From the NCBI RefSeq assembly GCF_023973165.1, contig NZ_CP099547.1:1488001-1552000 (forward strand): a DNA stretch of 64,000 nucleotides, in the 5' to 3' direction. Below, piece by piece: positions 1 through 8,874 of this stretch. The translations under genes and the position numbers were made by a program. The notes beneath the pieces are model-generated. The model was not told the DNA's origin. It ran no database searches and saw nothing but the letters and a program-made list of their open reading frames with translations. This DNA comes from Arcanobacterium pinnipediorum. GTDB lineage: Bacteria > Actinomycetota > Actinomycetes > Actinomycetales > Actinomycetaceae. Each line of letters opens with the position of its first letter. The first letter of the stretch is position 1.

Positions 1-591
1 TACGGTACCGGCTTTAACTTGACGCATCAAGGCTTGGTAAGCGCCGATCAAAAGCTGCTGGCCGGTTTGGCCGCGAGCATAGAACGTACGCGAAACCTGG
101 ACACCACCAAAGGAACGGTTATCAAGCAAACCACCGTATTCACGAGCGAATGGAACACCTTGCGCCACACACTGGTCAATGATGTTTGCAGATACCTCTG
201 CTAGGCGGTAAACATTGGTTTCACGGGAACGGTAGTCCCCACCCTTGATGGTGTCATAGAACAACCGGTAGGTTGAATCGTTATCGTTCTTGTAATTCTT
301 CGCAGCGTTGATACCGCCCTGAGCAGCAATAGAGTGTGCTCGACGAGCCGAATCCTGGTAGAAGAACGCCTTGACGTTGTAACCCATCTCGCCCAGTGAA
401 GCCGCACCGGCGCCACCAGCAAGACCGGTACCGACAACAATAACGTTGAGCTTACGGCGGTTTGCGGGGTTAACTAGACGGGCGCTGAACTTGCGCTGTT
501 CCCATTTTTGGGCGATATCGCCGCTAGGAGCTTTAGTATCAGCAATTGGTTCGCCTGTGCGGTACAGGCCATCAATCAAAGTTTCAGTCAT
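1..591 (-). CDS. sdhA: Succinate dehydrogenase/fumarate reductase flavoprotein subunit, N-terminal part
   Basis: The gene starts at ATG 591 and runs off the left edge, so only the first 197 residues are visible. It would oxidise succinate to fumarate at the inner face of the membrane and pass electrons to the iron-sulfur subunit. Visible features are a Rossmann FAD-binding loop ([11 protein letters not shown], about residues 50-60) and the segment [11 protein letters not shown]. The histidine in that segment, about residue 86, matches the covalent FAD attachment site of the family. The ribosome site AGGAGGAGA lies just upstream, and the start follows the sdhC stop by 13 bases, so the two form an operon. 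The short insertions fit the b558-type enzyme of actinobacteria. The iron-sulfur subunit should follow outside the window. Confidence 0.93.
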   Translation of the reverse strand, partial: MTETLIDGLYRTGEPIADTKAPSGDIAQKWEQRKFSARLVNPANRRKLNVIVVGTGLAGGAGAASLGEMGYNVKAFFYQDSARRAHSIAAQGGINAAKNYKNDNDSTYRLFYDTIKGGDYRSRETNVYRLAEVSANIIDQCVAQGVPFAREYGGLLDNRSFGGVQVSRTFYARGQTGQQLLIGAYQALMRQVKAGTV

Positions 592-604
592 GATCTTCTC
601 CTCC

Positions 605-1321
605 TTACGCGACGATCAATCCGAATAGGATAGCTGTTGGTGGGATCATGAAGCCCAAGAACACAGCCAAACCTATAATCCCGGCGACAATCTTAAATCC
701 GCGTTCCCGACGGCGAGTGTTTAAGCCCAGCGTTGCCAACGCAGACCATACACCGTGTGAGACGTGCAAAGCGATTGAACCAAGGGAAATGAAGTAGATT
801 AGCCATACCCACCACAGCGAGAAGCCGTAGATCATATTGTGGTATGGATCGTGTACATCGTATGGGCCACCGAGCTGGAGAGCTAACACCGTGTACTGCA
901 AGATGTGGAAGACCACGAACAGTGCAATGATGATGCCACCATAGCGCATGGTTGCAGCAGTGTAGGAGTACTTCACGCCAACTTTAGAACCGGAGTTGAC
1001 CTTGTACTTTTCCCGGCCACGTGCTTGGTTTCCACGCTTCCACAGCTTAATGGCTGCGTACATGTGCCCAGTGATACATAAAAGCAAGACAATACGGAAG
1101 ATCCACAATGCCCACAGCTTTGGCAGGATCGGGTAGAGCAGACCGTGCTTGAGCCAGTCTGCATAATGGTTGTACTCATCTGCACCCAGGAACATCTTAA
1201 AGTTTCCGAATGCATGGAAGAGTAGGAAGAGAACAATAAACAAGCCGGTCACAGCCATGAGCACTTTGAGTGCTACGGTGGTCTTGCGACCGCGAATTTC
1301 TACAGATGTTGAATTAGCCAC
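605..1321 (-). CDS. sdhC: Succinate dehydrogenase cytochrome b558 subunit
   Basis: This 238-residue membrane protein anchors succinate dehydrogenase and carries haem b, passing electrons to the quinone pool. About five hydrophobic helices can be seen (near residues 17-40, 70-92, 125-148, 166-186 and 213-236). Histidines inside or at the ends of the helices (about 36, 86, 139 and 183) are candidate haem ligands. The length and single-polypeptide anchor match the b558 family, in which one SdhC replaces separate C and D subunits. It is the first gene of the operon and sdhA follows after 13 bases. About 190 bases without a gene upstream should hold the operon promoter, which I could not pin down. 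Confidence 0.92.
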   Translation of the reverse strand: MANSTSVEIRGRKTTVALKVLMAVTGLFIVLFLLFHAFGNFKMFLGADEYNHYADWLKHGLLYPILPKLWALWIFRIVLLLCITGHMYAAIKLWKRGNQARGREKYKVNSGSKVGVKYSYTAATMRYGGIIIALFVVFHILQYTVLALQLGGPYDVHDPYHNMIYGFSLWWVWLIYFISLGSIALHVSHGVWSALATLGLNTRRRERGFKIVAGIIGLAVFLGFMIPPTAILFGLIVA

Positions 1322-1508
1322 GAGTCGAAGATAGCAAATGAGATAGCGAAAATCCGGGTCTTTAGTAATATGGACGCTTCAAAAGTAAATATCGAAGAAA
1401 ATATCGCCGGAATCGAATATGAGTTTATGGCTCTATATCAATGGTTTGCGTGCCTGTAGAGCTAGGTGAGATACCGGAAACTAATTATGTAAGTATTTAG
1501 GTGCGAAA

Positions 1509-2009
1509 TTAGGTTTCGCGAAGCATCACGACTGCGTCGTCGTCCGAATAATATCGTTTGCGCACCGCTATTGGAGAAAAACCCGCAGCTCGGTACATGT
1601 TCTGCACGTGTGTTGCTTTGGAGCGCACCTCAAGAAAAACCCGGTTCACGCCGCGAGTCTCGGCAATATCTAGGAGCGCTGCCAGTAACCGTTGCCCTAT
1701 GCCTTGGCGCTGGAACTGTGGCGCAACCGCCAAGGTTAAGATCTCGGCGTCGTCGAAATAGGAAACGCCACCCACACCAACGATCTCACCAAAAGAACGC
1801 ATCGGTTCCGGCTCTGCCTCTAACACGATGTAGGTACGCGACTGGGCTGCCAGCTCTTGAGCCCAGACCGCCTCCGGCCAGGCGTCCGGACCAAAAACAC
1901 GGCGATCGAAGTCGGCTAGGCGGCCCGCCCATGAAGCTGGCACACGGCGCGCGGCAAACCCGGCGATCTCGGCGGGGAAGAAACTATCCGGAATAAAGCA
2001 AGAGCTCAT
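1509..2009 (-). CDS. rimI: Ribosomal protein S18-alanine N-acetyltransferase-type GNAT enzyme
   Basis: This 166-residue GNAT-fold protein is last in the nnrD-alr-tsaE-unknown-tsaB-rimI operon, 9 bases after the tsaB stop. The acetyl-CoA binding loop is visible as RQGIGQRLL (about residue 105-113), followed by the usual region with conserved aromatic and Asn residues (NRVFLEVR, then NMYRAAGF). The position beside tsaB and tsaE is the classic setting of RimI, which acetylates the N-terminal alanine of ribosomal protein S18. In actinobacteria the true substrate is less certain. The start at ATG 2009 has only a weak ribosome site. The N-terminal 40 residues are somewhat longer than in E. coli RimI. 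Confidence 0.85.
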   Translation of the reverse strand: MSSCFIPDSFFPAEIAGFAARRVPASWAGRLADFDRRVFGPDAWPEAVWAQELAAQSRTYIVLEAEPEPMRSFGEIVGVGGVSYFDDAEILTLAVAPQFQRQGIGQRLLAALLDIAETRGVNRVFLEVRSKATHVQNMYRAAGFSPIAVRKRYYSDDDAVVMLRET

Positions 2010-2018
2010 GGGATCAGG

Positions 2019-2729
2019 TTAGTTAGCTGCGTAGGGGTTACCTTCGGCAGCTGGTTGAGAATGCCCGGCTTCATGGACGTCAGGACGACGTAGGTACTGC
2101 GGCTCGGTATCTAACGTGAGGTTTTCCCCGGCCTGAATTCGCGCAATTCGAGACTGGACCAACCGGGCCATGACCGCTGGTGCAAACCCAACCTCAACGC
2201 GGTGGACGCCAACGCTCGGGTAAAGATCGGCTTCACTGACGGCTACCACACCAGGTTGCGCGGCAATCATTTGGGCAACCTCATCGGGCTTGTAAATACT
2301 TGGACCTTGGACGATCTCGACGTCGTCTGCTCCCAGCGCATGCATCCGAGCAGCAAAGACTTCCTTACGCCGAGCATCAATCATCGGCACGATAATTTGC
2401 GCCCCTTGGTCAAGTGCGCCTAGCGCCATAATATCTAGTGAGGATAATCCATACAGCTCAACATTCCAGGCCCGCGCCAACGTGCGGGCAGTTACTAGCC
2501 CGGCGCGCAAACCAGTAAAAGCACCCGGACCAGTTCCAACAATAACGGCATCAGGAGCTGAGATACCGGCGATGTCTAAAACACTGCGCACCATCGGAGC
2601 CAACAATTCCGCATGATGGCGTTTATGGGGTGAGGATTCTACCGCCAACTCTCGTACTACGCCGAGGTCCCATTGGGCAAGACCAACAGTAATTGCCGCA
2701 CTGGTATCGATAGTGAGATAGATGGTCAT
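2019..2729 (-). CDS. tsaB: tRNA threonylcarbamoyladenosine biosynthesis protein TsaB
   Basis: This 236-residue protein is the non-catalytic partner that dimerises with TsaD in making t6A at position 37 of tRNAs reading ANN codons. The N-terminus (MTIYLTIDTSAAITVG) is an ASKHA-type phosphate-loop strand and hairpin. The segment GTGPGAFTGLRAGL is the most conserved motif of the family. The protein lacks the metal-binding histidines of TsaD, as expected. Its ATG overlaps the stop of the preceding unknown membrane protein by 4 bases (ATGA), which implies translational coupling. rimI follows after 9 bases. The catalytic partner gene tsaD is not in this window. Confidence 0.92.
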   Translation of the reverse strand: MTIYLTIDTSAAITVGLAQWDLGVVRELAVESSPHKRHHAELLAPMVRSVLDIAGISAPDAVIVGTGPGAFTGLRAGLVTARTLARAWNVELYGLSSLDIMALGALDQGAQIIVPMIDARRKEVFAARMHALGADDVEIVQGPSIYKPDEVAQMIAAQPGVVAVSEADLYPSVGVHRVEVGFAPAVMARLVQSRIARIQAGENLTLDTEPQYLRRPDVHEAGHSQPAAEGNPYAAN

Positions 2730-3637
2730 AGTGTGTCCTTTTCTTCGTCCAAACGTGGTGGTTGGGAGATATGTGGGTGAATCAAAAGCCGCGCTTTAGC
2801 GAAAGGATCCCAGCGGTTACGAGGATGTTGATCAGTAATCGCCGTCGACGCCGATTCCTCTTGTTCGTCGCGATTGAAACGTTTATCATCAGCCCATTTG
2901 AGCCATGCGAGAGAAAACAGAGCTATCGTGGCAAGAATGGCGATAACCACCGCAAACCTCGTCGCAGTTAAATATGTTTCTGGCGTAGCGGTACTTTGCG
3001 TATCTACCGTTCGGGGTTTAACGGTAGCGTCATTAGCAATCAGATCGGCGCGATGAGACATAAAAATATCGAAGGGAACATTACCCAACACATACTCCTC
3101 GCCTTTAGCATCACCTGGTTCGATTAAACCTTCACTGTAGGCAAACCACGCCTGGAGTTGACGATCATAGATGAGGGTAGTTGCCCCCTGACGAATACCT
3201 CCAACTTCAGTTCCTAACCGCACATCGGCAAAAAGTTCTGTATTGGTACGCCGAGAAGCCAATTGCCCTTCGGTGTGCAACACCCCAATCGCCTGCCCAT
3301 CTTTTAACACCGGCGCAATCCATATTGAAGACTCTACGAAAGCTGTTTGCGGATTAAGCAACTCACTTTCGTCACTGACAAAGGTAAACGCACGTATCGG
3401 GGTACCCAGACTAAGAAGTTTAAGATCTTGATCGACCTCTTCACCAAAAACATCCTCGCCTTGAGCTAAAACAATCTCCAAACCTGTGGTTTCGAACCAG
3501 GCTAGGTTAGCTTCGGGGTCATTTTCTTCGGAGGTGTGCCCATAGGCTACCGCAGGGAATGACATCACCATACATGACATTAACATCGCCAACACAGCCC
3601 GAGCCTGCCATCTCCTGGGCAAAACACTAAAGCCCAT
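2726..3637 (-). CDS. Unknown secreted or membrane-anchored protein inside the tsa operon
   Basis: I do not recognise this 303-residue protein. It has an N-terminal basic stretch and hydrophobic helix (about residues 1-33) ending in a likely signal-peptidase region (AVAYGHTS). An extracytoplasmic domain of about 190 residues rich in acidic residues and beta-type sequence follows. One strong transmembrane helix (about residues 225-248) comes next, then a charged cytoplasmic tail of about 50 residues. The start lies in an ATGATGA cluster overlapping the tsaE stop, and I prefer the second ATG because GGAG then sits at better spacing. Its stop overlaps the tsaB start. A single-span protein coupled to t6A genes on both sides is odd, and nothing in it suggests tRNA chemistry. 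It may simply be a lineage-specific passenger. Confidence 0.75.
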   Translation of the reverse strand: MGFSVLPRRWQARAVLAMLMSCMVMSFPAVAYGHTSEENDPEANLAWFETTGLEIVLAQGEDVFGEEVDQDLKLLSLGTPIRAFTFVSDESELLNPQTAFVESSIWIAPVLKDGQAIGVLHTEGQLASRRTNTELFADVRLGTEVGGIRQGATTLIYDRQLQAWFAYSEGLIEPGDAKGEEYVLGNVPFDIFMSHRADLIANDATVKPRTVDTQSTATPETYLTATRFAVVIAILATIALFSLAWLKWADDKRFNRDEQEESASTAITDQHPRNRWDPFAKARLLIHPHISQPPRLDEEKDTL

Positions 3638-3639
3638 CA

Positions 3640-4173
3640 TCACTCCGTTGTGCTTTCCCACGAAGCGTCCGCAATCTCAGCTGCTAGGATCTGTTGTAAC
3701 TCTTGGCCACGATGCCCGTGTGCATGAACTTTAATCACTCGCGGAGCATCAACAAATAAATCTTCTGGTTCCAAACCGAGATCTGCACCTTGGGGACGTT
3801 CGATAAAAAGTTCTAAGCGATCTTCAGAAAGAACCTCAACTTTTCCTGCCCCCCATTCAACTACAGTTAATGATTCTTCGAGCGAAGCATCAAGATCTAA
3901 CGCATCTAGCTCTTCAATGGAGGTCAATCTATATGCATCAACATGGACCAAATCTAACTGGGTGCCGTGGTGAATCTGGGCGATAACAAATGTAGGAGAA
4001 GAAACTGCGCCCTTGACTCCCAAACCTCGCGCAATCCCCTGAGTCATCGTCGTCTTTCCCGCACCTAACGGTCCAGTAAGCATCACAAGGTCACCCGGTT
4101 GCGCGTTGCGAGCAATCACAGCACCAATATTTTGAATATCAGCAACTGTGGGAGCTTCAAGTGACAAGATCAT
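3640..4173 (-). CDS. tsaE: tRNA threonylcarbamoyladenosine biosynthesis ATPase TsaE
   Basis: This 177-residue P-loop ATPase drives cycles of the TsaB-TsaD complex in t6A synthesis. The Walker A motif GPLGAGKTTMTQ is near residue 35-46, and the conserved region with HVDAYRL and VVEWG (about residues 80-112) is typical of the family. A possible GTG 15 bases further upstream has no spaced ribosome site, whereas ATG 4173 is preceded by GAAGGAAA at good distance, so I used that. The C-terminal 40 residues extend beyond the E. coli protein (153 residues). The gene is in the same operon as alr upstream (40-base gap), and its stop is embedded in the start of the next gene. Confidence 0.92.
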   Translation of the reverse strand: MILSLEAPTVADIQNIGAVIARNAQPGDLVMLTGPLGAGKTTMTQGIARGLGVKGAVSSPTFVIAQIHHGTQLDLVHVDAYRLTSIEELDALDLDASLEESLTVVEWGAGKVEVLSEDRLELFIERPQGADLGLEPEDLFVDAPRVIKVHAHGHRGQELQQILAAEIADASWESTTE

Positions 4174-4213
4174 AACCGTTTCCTTCACACTAATTACGAT
4201 AACGTTGCGTATT

Positions 4214-5338
4214 TTACTCTACCGGGATGCGCGCAATACGCGGTCCGAGATGACAAAATATTTCATAATTGATTGTATCGGTCTTTTGCGCCCAATCATC
4301 GGCAGTTAAATAACCATTGTTTGCCGGACCGAAAAGCACAATCGTATCACCGGCTTGAGCTTGCGGGGCTTCAATAACAAACTGATCCATACACACCACC
4401 CCACGAATAGGTGCTTGCTGATCATTAGCAGTAACTGATAACTTATCCGAAGCGTGCCGCAAAATACCATCAGCGTAGCCCACCGGAACCACCGCTAACC
4501 GGGTGTGATGATCAGTGACAAACGTATGCCCATAAGACACCCCCACTCCTGGCGGGACATCTCGGGTGAGAATAACATCGGCTTCTAAAGTCATTAACGC
4601 CTCAAGTCCAAGATCGTGCCCACTAGCGCGTGCCGGGTTAGGGCTAAGACCATACAACACAATTCCTGGACGAACCATGTCATAGTGGGTTTTTCGATGC
4701 CACAAAATACCCGCAGAGGCCGCCAAATGGCACAACTCAATATCAACCCCAGCTTGGCGAGCATAAGCTCGAGCCTGCTCAAAACGAGCCACTTGTTGAT
4801 CTGTTACCGCGTCCCCATTTCGATCATCGGCACACGAAAGATGCGACCATAGCCCAACAACCTCGACTATCCCATCGCGAGCCAAAGCCTTAACCTGTTC
4901 AAACACATCAGGAAGATCGCCAAGATCAAAACCGCCACGCGTCATCCCCGTATCGACTTTGATATGTATGCGAGCAGCACGCCCACTTGCGCGCGCCGCA
5001 GCCGAAATTTCATCAATCGCCCACTGTGAGCCCACCGATAAATCAATGTTTTGTTCGATGGCTCGTTGGAAATTAGCTCCCGGGGCATAAATCCAGGCAA
5101 GGATATGGCCATGAGTATGAGTTTGACGTAACGCTAACGCCTCATTTAACTGAGCCAACCCCAGCCAGTCAATACCAGCTTCCCAGGCCCATTGGGCAAT
5201 GAGTTCTACGCCGTGGCCATAGCCATTAGCCTTAACAATGGCCATGAGTTTAGCATCGGTATGCTGACGTAGGACGTCGATGTTTTGCTCAAACGCACGC
5301 CGCGAAATCAGCGCACGTGCCGGAGCTTGATTCATCAT
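4214..5338 (-). CDS. alr: Alanine racemase
   Basis: This 374-residue fold-III PLP enzyme interconverts L- and D-alanine for peptidoglycan. The PLP lysine is K36 in MAIVKANGYGHG, and the second catalytic base is Y269 in GVSYGHTF. The TIM-barrel domain fills about residues 1-245 and the beta domain the rest. Length and motifs are complete, so it should be active. It sits 4 bases after nnrD, and tsaE follows after about 40 bases, the usual actinobacterial nnrD-alr-tsaE order. Two adjacent ATG codons at 5338 and 5335 are both possible starts, and GGTGAG lies just upstream. Confidence 0.95.
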   Translation of the reverse strand: MMNQAPARALISRRAFEQNIDVLRQHTDAKLMAIVKANGYGHGVELIAQWAWEAGIDWLGLAQLNEALALRQTHTHGHILAWIYAPGANFQRAIEQNIDLSVGSQWAIDEISAAARASGRAARIHIKVDTGMTRGGFDLGDLPDVFEQVKALARDGIVEVVGLWSHLSCADDRNGDAVTDQQVARFEQARAYARQAGVDIELCHLAASAGILWHRKTHYDMVRPGIVLYGLSPNPARASGHDLGLEALMTLEADVILTRDVPPGVGVSYGHTFVTDHHTRLAVVPVGYADGILRHASDKLSVTANDQQAPIRGVVCMDQFVIEAPQAQAGDTIVLFGPANNGYLTADDWAQKTDTINYEIFCHLGPRIARIPVE

Positions 5339-5342
5339 AGTC

Positions 5343-6182
5343 TCACCTTAATGGATTAAGTATCTGGCAGATTATCGGACCTAGTGCATCACTAATGTTA
5401 CTCGCCTTAATCGGGTATCCAACTCCAGCGTTAGCACCAGCAGCGAGATTTGCGGCACGCCCATGCAGATAAGCCCCTGCTGCCGCCAGCCAGGCCGCAT
5501 CAACAGCGCTACGTTGTTGTGCTTGCCACAACGTCAGTAACGCCCCTACAATCCCGGCATAAACATCACCAGCACCTGCTGTTGCCCGCCACGAGGTAGC
5601 ACCCGACTGGATAAACACTTTCCCAACCGGATCTGCAATAACGTCATTGTTCGCCGTCGTCGCCACAACCGCACCGGTTAGCTTCGCAGCCAATCGCGTA
5701 TAGGAAACCATATCGTTTTCAACCTGCGCCCGCGAAACGTCTTCCCCGCGAGCGCGCAATAATTCAGCCAATTCTCCCGGATGAGGGGTTAAGACGTGGT
5801 GTGGACTAAGGCGGCGCTGGCCGATCATGTTAAGGCCACCAGCATCAAATACTGCCGGTAGCCCCGAATCCACTACAGTATCAATCGGAACCGTCATATC
5901 TTCTTCGGCGCTGATCCCCGATCCGATAAGCCAAGCTTGAACTTGGCCGAAGATGGGCACAACCTCAGGATACCGAGAAATCACCAGCGGGCTTGTCCCC
6001 AAGTAGCGCACCATGCCTGGCCCACAACTCAAAGCCGCCCCCACACTTAATACGCCAGCACCCGGATATTGCGCTGAACCAGTAACAACCCCCAATACCC
6101 CGCGCGTGTACTTATGGTCATCAGCACCCGGTATCGGCCACCAGCGTCGAATATCATCATCTGTTACCGACGATACTGCCAC
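5343..6182 (-). CDS. nnrD: ADP-dependent NAD(P)H-hydrate dehydratase
   Basis: This 279-residue ribokinase-like enzyme repairs hydrated NADH and NADPH by ADP-dependent dehydration. The family signature is visible: GVLGVVTGSAQYPGAG near the N-terminus, HPGELAELL in the middle (about residue 133-141) and the catalytic GAGDVYAGIVGALL near residue 204-217. Many bacteria fuse this domain to an NnrE epimerase domain, but here only the dehydratase part is present. The start is GTG 6182 with GGGGGAG upstream. It is the first gene of the operon leading to alr and the tsa genes. The divergent coaA gene starts about 170 bases away, so the gap holds both promoters. Confidence 0.88.
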   Translation of the reverse strand: MAVSSVTDDDIRRWWPIPGADDHKYTRGVLGVVTGSAQYPGAGVLSVGAALSCGPGMVRYLGTSPLVISRYPEVVPIFGQVQAWLIGSGISAEEDMTVPIDTVVDSGLPAVFDAGGLNMIGQRRLSPHHVLTPHPGELAELLRARGEDVSRAQVENDMVSYTRLAAKLTGAVVATTANNDVIADPVGKVFIQSGATSWRATAGAGDVYAGIVGALLTLWQAQQRSAVDAAWLAAAGAYLHGRAANLAAGANAGVGYPIKASNISDALGPIICQILNPLR

Positions 6183-6349
6183 AGCTCCCCCTCACCAACA
6201 TCACAACTACGAACACGTTCGAACACGCCACTATCACTACCCTACCGGCTACTACAGCACTGCGTGCGATCAGGTAGCGCGCTACATCAAAAACACAACG
6301 ATTTTTGCTGAAACTGGCATTAGAGCCGAATTATTGCCACAATCGAAAC

Positions 6350-7291
6350 ATGTATAGCTCTGATCTTTCGGCCTTCGTCACATTTTCCCGGGAAGAATGG
6401 GCAAATCTTGCCCAAAGCGCAGAACTGCCCCTCACGGCAGCAGATATCCAACATTTAGCAGCCCTAGGAGACCCCATCACGCTGGCTGAAGTCGATGCGA
6501 TCTATCGGCCACTAACTGCGCTGATGCACATGTACGCGCGCAATACCGAACGATTATTTTCCGAATCGAAGAACTTTCTGGGATTTAACGAGCTGCGCGT
6601 TCCCTGGATCGTAGGAATAGCTGGATCTGTATCTGCCGGAAAATCAACCGTGGCCCGGCTCCTGCGCGAATTATTGAGCCGATCACCGCAAACACCACGA
6701 GTTGATCTGGTGACCACCGACGGATTTCTACTCCCCAACAAAGTCCTCGATCAGCGTCGGCTACTAACCCGAAAAGGATTCCCCGAATCCTATGACCGAC
6801 GAGCAATTCTAGCTTTCTTAGCCGCAGTAAAATCAGGACGCCGCCACGTCACCGCCCCAGTTTATGACCACGTAACCTACGATATTGTCCCCAACGAATA
6901 CATCGTCGTCGATCGTCCAGATATTTTAATCGTCGAAGGACTCAACGTCTTACAACCAGCGCCTGGAATCGCCGCCCACGAATTTTCTGCCGTATCAGAC
7001 TTCTTCGACTTCACCATCTACGTCGACGCACCCGAAGACGCCCTCGAACGCTGGTACATCGAACGATTTTTAAAGTTACGTTCCACCGCTTTTACAAACG
7101 ACGCCTCCTATTTCCGTAACTATGCAAACTTGACTGATGATCAAGCACGCGAAACAGCACGTCAAATCTGGGGAGCGATCAACTTGCCCAACCTCAGGCA
7201 CAATATTGCGCCAACTCGCAACCGCGCCACCGTCGTCCTAACCAAAGGCGAAGAGCACAATATCGAACAAGTCAAAGTGCGCAAACTCTAA
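6350..7291 (+). CDS. coaA: Type I pantothenate kinase
   Basis: This 313-residue P-loop kinase catalyses the first step of coenzyme A synthesis, ATP-dependent phosphorylation of pantothenate. The Walker A motif is GIAGSVSAGKSTVARLL (about residues 86-102), followed by TTDGFLLPN and the YDHVTYDIV region typical of prokaryotic PanK type I. The C-terminus ends in IRVRKL-like sequence (VKVRKL). An in-frame ATG 45 bases further upstream exists, but homology begins at MYSSDLSAF, so I start at 6350. No good ribosome site precedes it. A hexamer CACAAT ends 6 bases before the ATG, so the message may be leaderless. It is the only plus-strand gene in this part and converges on glmM. Confidence 0.93.
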   Translation: MYSSDLSAFVTFSREEWANLAQSAELPLTAADIQHLAALGDPITLAEVDAIYRPLTALMHMYARNTERLFSESKNFLGFNELRVPWIVGIAGSVSAGKSTVARLLRELLSRSPQTPRVDLVTTDGFLLPNKVLDQRRLLTRKGFPESYDRRAILAFLAAVKSGRRHVTAPVYDHVTYDIVPNEYIVVDRPDILIVEGLNVLQPAPGIAAHEFSAVSDFFDFTIYVDAPEDALERWYIERFLKLRSTAFTNDASYFRNYANLTDDQARETARQIWGAINLPNLRHNIAPTRNRATVVLTKGEEHNIEQVKVRKL

Positions 7292-7342
7292 ACCATCGTA
7301 ACTGAGCTGGACCGGCTTGAGGGCCCAGCTAAGCTAGTAGGC

Positions 7343-8674
7343 CTAAAGCGCTAAGCGTTGAGCAACAATATCAGCCAACCGCCCAGCTATTCCATCGGCT
7401 TGTTCTTGGCTAGCGGCTTCAACCATCACTCGCACCAAGGGTTCAGTACCAGATGCACGCAACAATACCCGGCCAGTATCACCCAACTCAGCTTCAGCTA
7501 CCGCCACCTCATCAGCAATAAGATCGGTGCGCGCCTTATCTACATTCGGCACATTAATCAACGTTTGCGGTAAGCGTGAAATAAACGAGACAGCATCTTC
7601 AAGGGTACCCCCGCGGTGCGCCATCTCAGAAGCCACCATGATTGCAGTGAGCGTGCCGTCACCAGTTGTTGCATGGTGGAGGTTGATCACGTGGCCAGAC
7701 TGCTCACCACCGAGCATATAGCCGTGAGCCAACATTTCTTCAAGAACGTAGCGATCGCCCACTTTTGTTGCAACGACGTCGATTCCCGCTTCGCGCATCG
7801 CCAACGTTAAACCGAGGTTAGACATCACGGTAGCCACCAGCGTATTTCCAGCCAAGAGCCCCTGATCTTTGAGGGAAACTGCTAATAGCCCCATAATCTG
7901 ATCGCCGTCAACAATTTTGCCGGCAGCATTAACAGCCAAACAACGATCTGCATCGCCGTCGAATGCAAACCCAAAATCTGCCTGCGATGCAACAACCATT
8001 GCTTGAAGTTGTTCGGGATGAGTAGACCCGGCATTGCGGTTGATGTTTTTTCCATCTGGAGAAGCATTAATAACTGAAACGTCAGCGCCTAATTCTTGGA
8101 GTGCCGCCGGTGCCACATTCGATGCTGCGCCGTTCGCACAGTCAAGGATGATACGTAACCCAGATAAATCTGCACCGCATCGGATCAAGTGGTCGATATA
8201 TACTTGGTCAGACACGATGGCGTTTTCGCGCATATACCCCACACCAGCGCCAATGGGACGATCCCATTCCTGGCCGAGAACTGCCTCAATTTCATCTTCG
8301 ATCGCATCGTCAAGTTTGAAGCCATCTCCAGAAATAAACTTAATTCCATTATCGGGCATGGCGTTATGCGAAGCAGAGATCATCACGCCCAAATCATAAT
8401 CACGCGCCGAGGTGAGGTAGGCAATGCCCGGAGTGGGAATTTCGCGGACGTGTTCGACATCAACACCTGCCGATGATAGTCCGGCAGCAACAGCGTGACT
8501 CAACATACCTGACGATTGCCGAGTATCGCGCCCAACGATAGCTTTGGGGCGATGGCCTTTGACGTTGCGCGCCAGAACTCGAGCCGCTGCCTCACCAAGC
8601 TGTAGTGCGAACGGCGCAGTGATCTCCCGATTAGCTAAACCCCGAACGCCGTCGGTACCAAATAGACGTGCCAT
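7343..8674 (-). CDS. glmM: Phosphoglucosamine mutase
   Basis: This 443-residue enzyme converts glucosamine-6-phosphate to glucosamine-1-phosphate on the route to UDP-GlcNAc and the cell wall. The catalytic phosphoserine is S102 in ISASHNAMPDNG, the same number as in E. coli. The metal site is DGDADR, and the phosphate-binding loop RASGTEPLVRVM is at the C-terminus. The start MARLFGTDGVRG at 8674 has GAGGAGA at ideal spacing, so the longer open frame upstream is not needed. A perfect 13-bp inverted repeat lies about 70 bases upstream of the start. Confidence 0.96.
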   Translation of the reverse strand: MARLFGTDGVRGLANREITAPFALQLGEAAARVLARNVKGHRPKAIVGRDTRQSSGMLSHAVAAGLSSAGVDVEHVREIPTPGIAYLTSARDYDLGVMISASHNAMPDNGIKFISGDGFKLDDAIEDEIEAVLGQEWDRPIGAGVGYMRENAIVSDQVYIDHLIRCGADLSGLRIILDCANGAASNVAPAALQELGADVSVINASPDGKNINRNAGSTHPEQLQAMVVASQADFGFAFDGDADRCLAVNAAGKIVDGDQIMGLLAVSLKDQGLLAGNTLVATVMSNLGLTLAMREAGIDVVATKVGDRYVLEEMLAHGYMLGGEQSGHVINLHHATTGDGTLTAIMVASEMAHRGGTLEDAVSFISRLPQTLINVPNVDKARTDLIADEVAVAEAELGDTGRVLLRASGTEPLVRVMVEAASQEQADGIAGRLADIVAQRLAL

Positions 8675-8745
8675 TGATGTCTCCTCGTATTGCACTGATG
8701 ATTATTAAAGCGTAGTACATACCCGAGGCTTTACAGAGAACATCG

Positions 8746-8778
8746 GCAGGAGTTTTTATTTTTTGTAAAAACTCCTGC
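8746..8778. repeat. Perfect 13-bp inverted repeat upstream of glmM
   Basis: Arms 8746-8758 and 8766-8778 pair perfectly around a 7-base T-rich loop. The outer half is GC-rich (GCAGGAG) and the inner half A/T only. Neither strand has a T-run after the hairpin, so it is not a textbook terminator. It lies between the rpsI terminator and the glmM start, in the expected 5' leader or operator region of glmM. Confidence 0.6.
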
Positions 8779-8813
8779 ACGCGAGGCGAAGGTGAAAGAT
8801 CCGCAACCTAAAA

Positions 8814-8853
8814 TACGTGTGTGGCTCCACCCGAGGGTAGAGCCACACACGTA
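8814..8853 (-). terminator. Terminator of the rplM-rpsI operon
   Basis: A 14-bp perfect stem (8814-8827 with 8840-8853) encloses a 12-base loop that can pair further (CCC/GGG). It starts about 20 bases after the rpsI stop. On the minus strand it is followed by ATTTTAGG, a short T-tract. Confidence 0.75.
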
Positions 8854-8874
8854 TATGTTTCCAAATGCTGAAAA

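Noticed and set aside
7304..7331. Terminator between coaA and glmM
   Set aside because: Only a 6-bp stem (AGCTGG/CCAGCT) with a 14-base loop and no T-run. Too weak to report.
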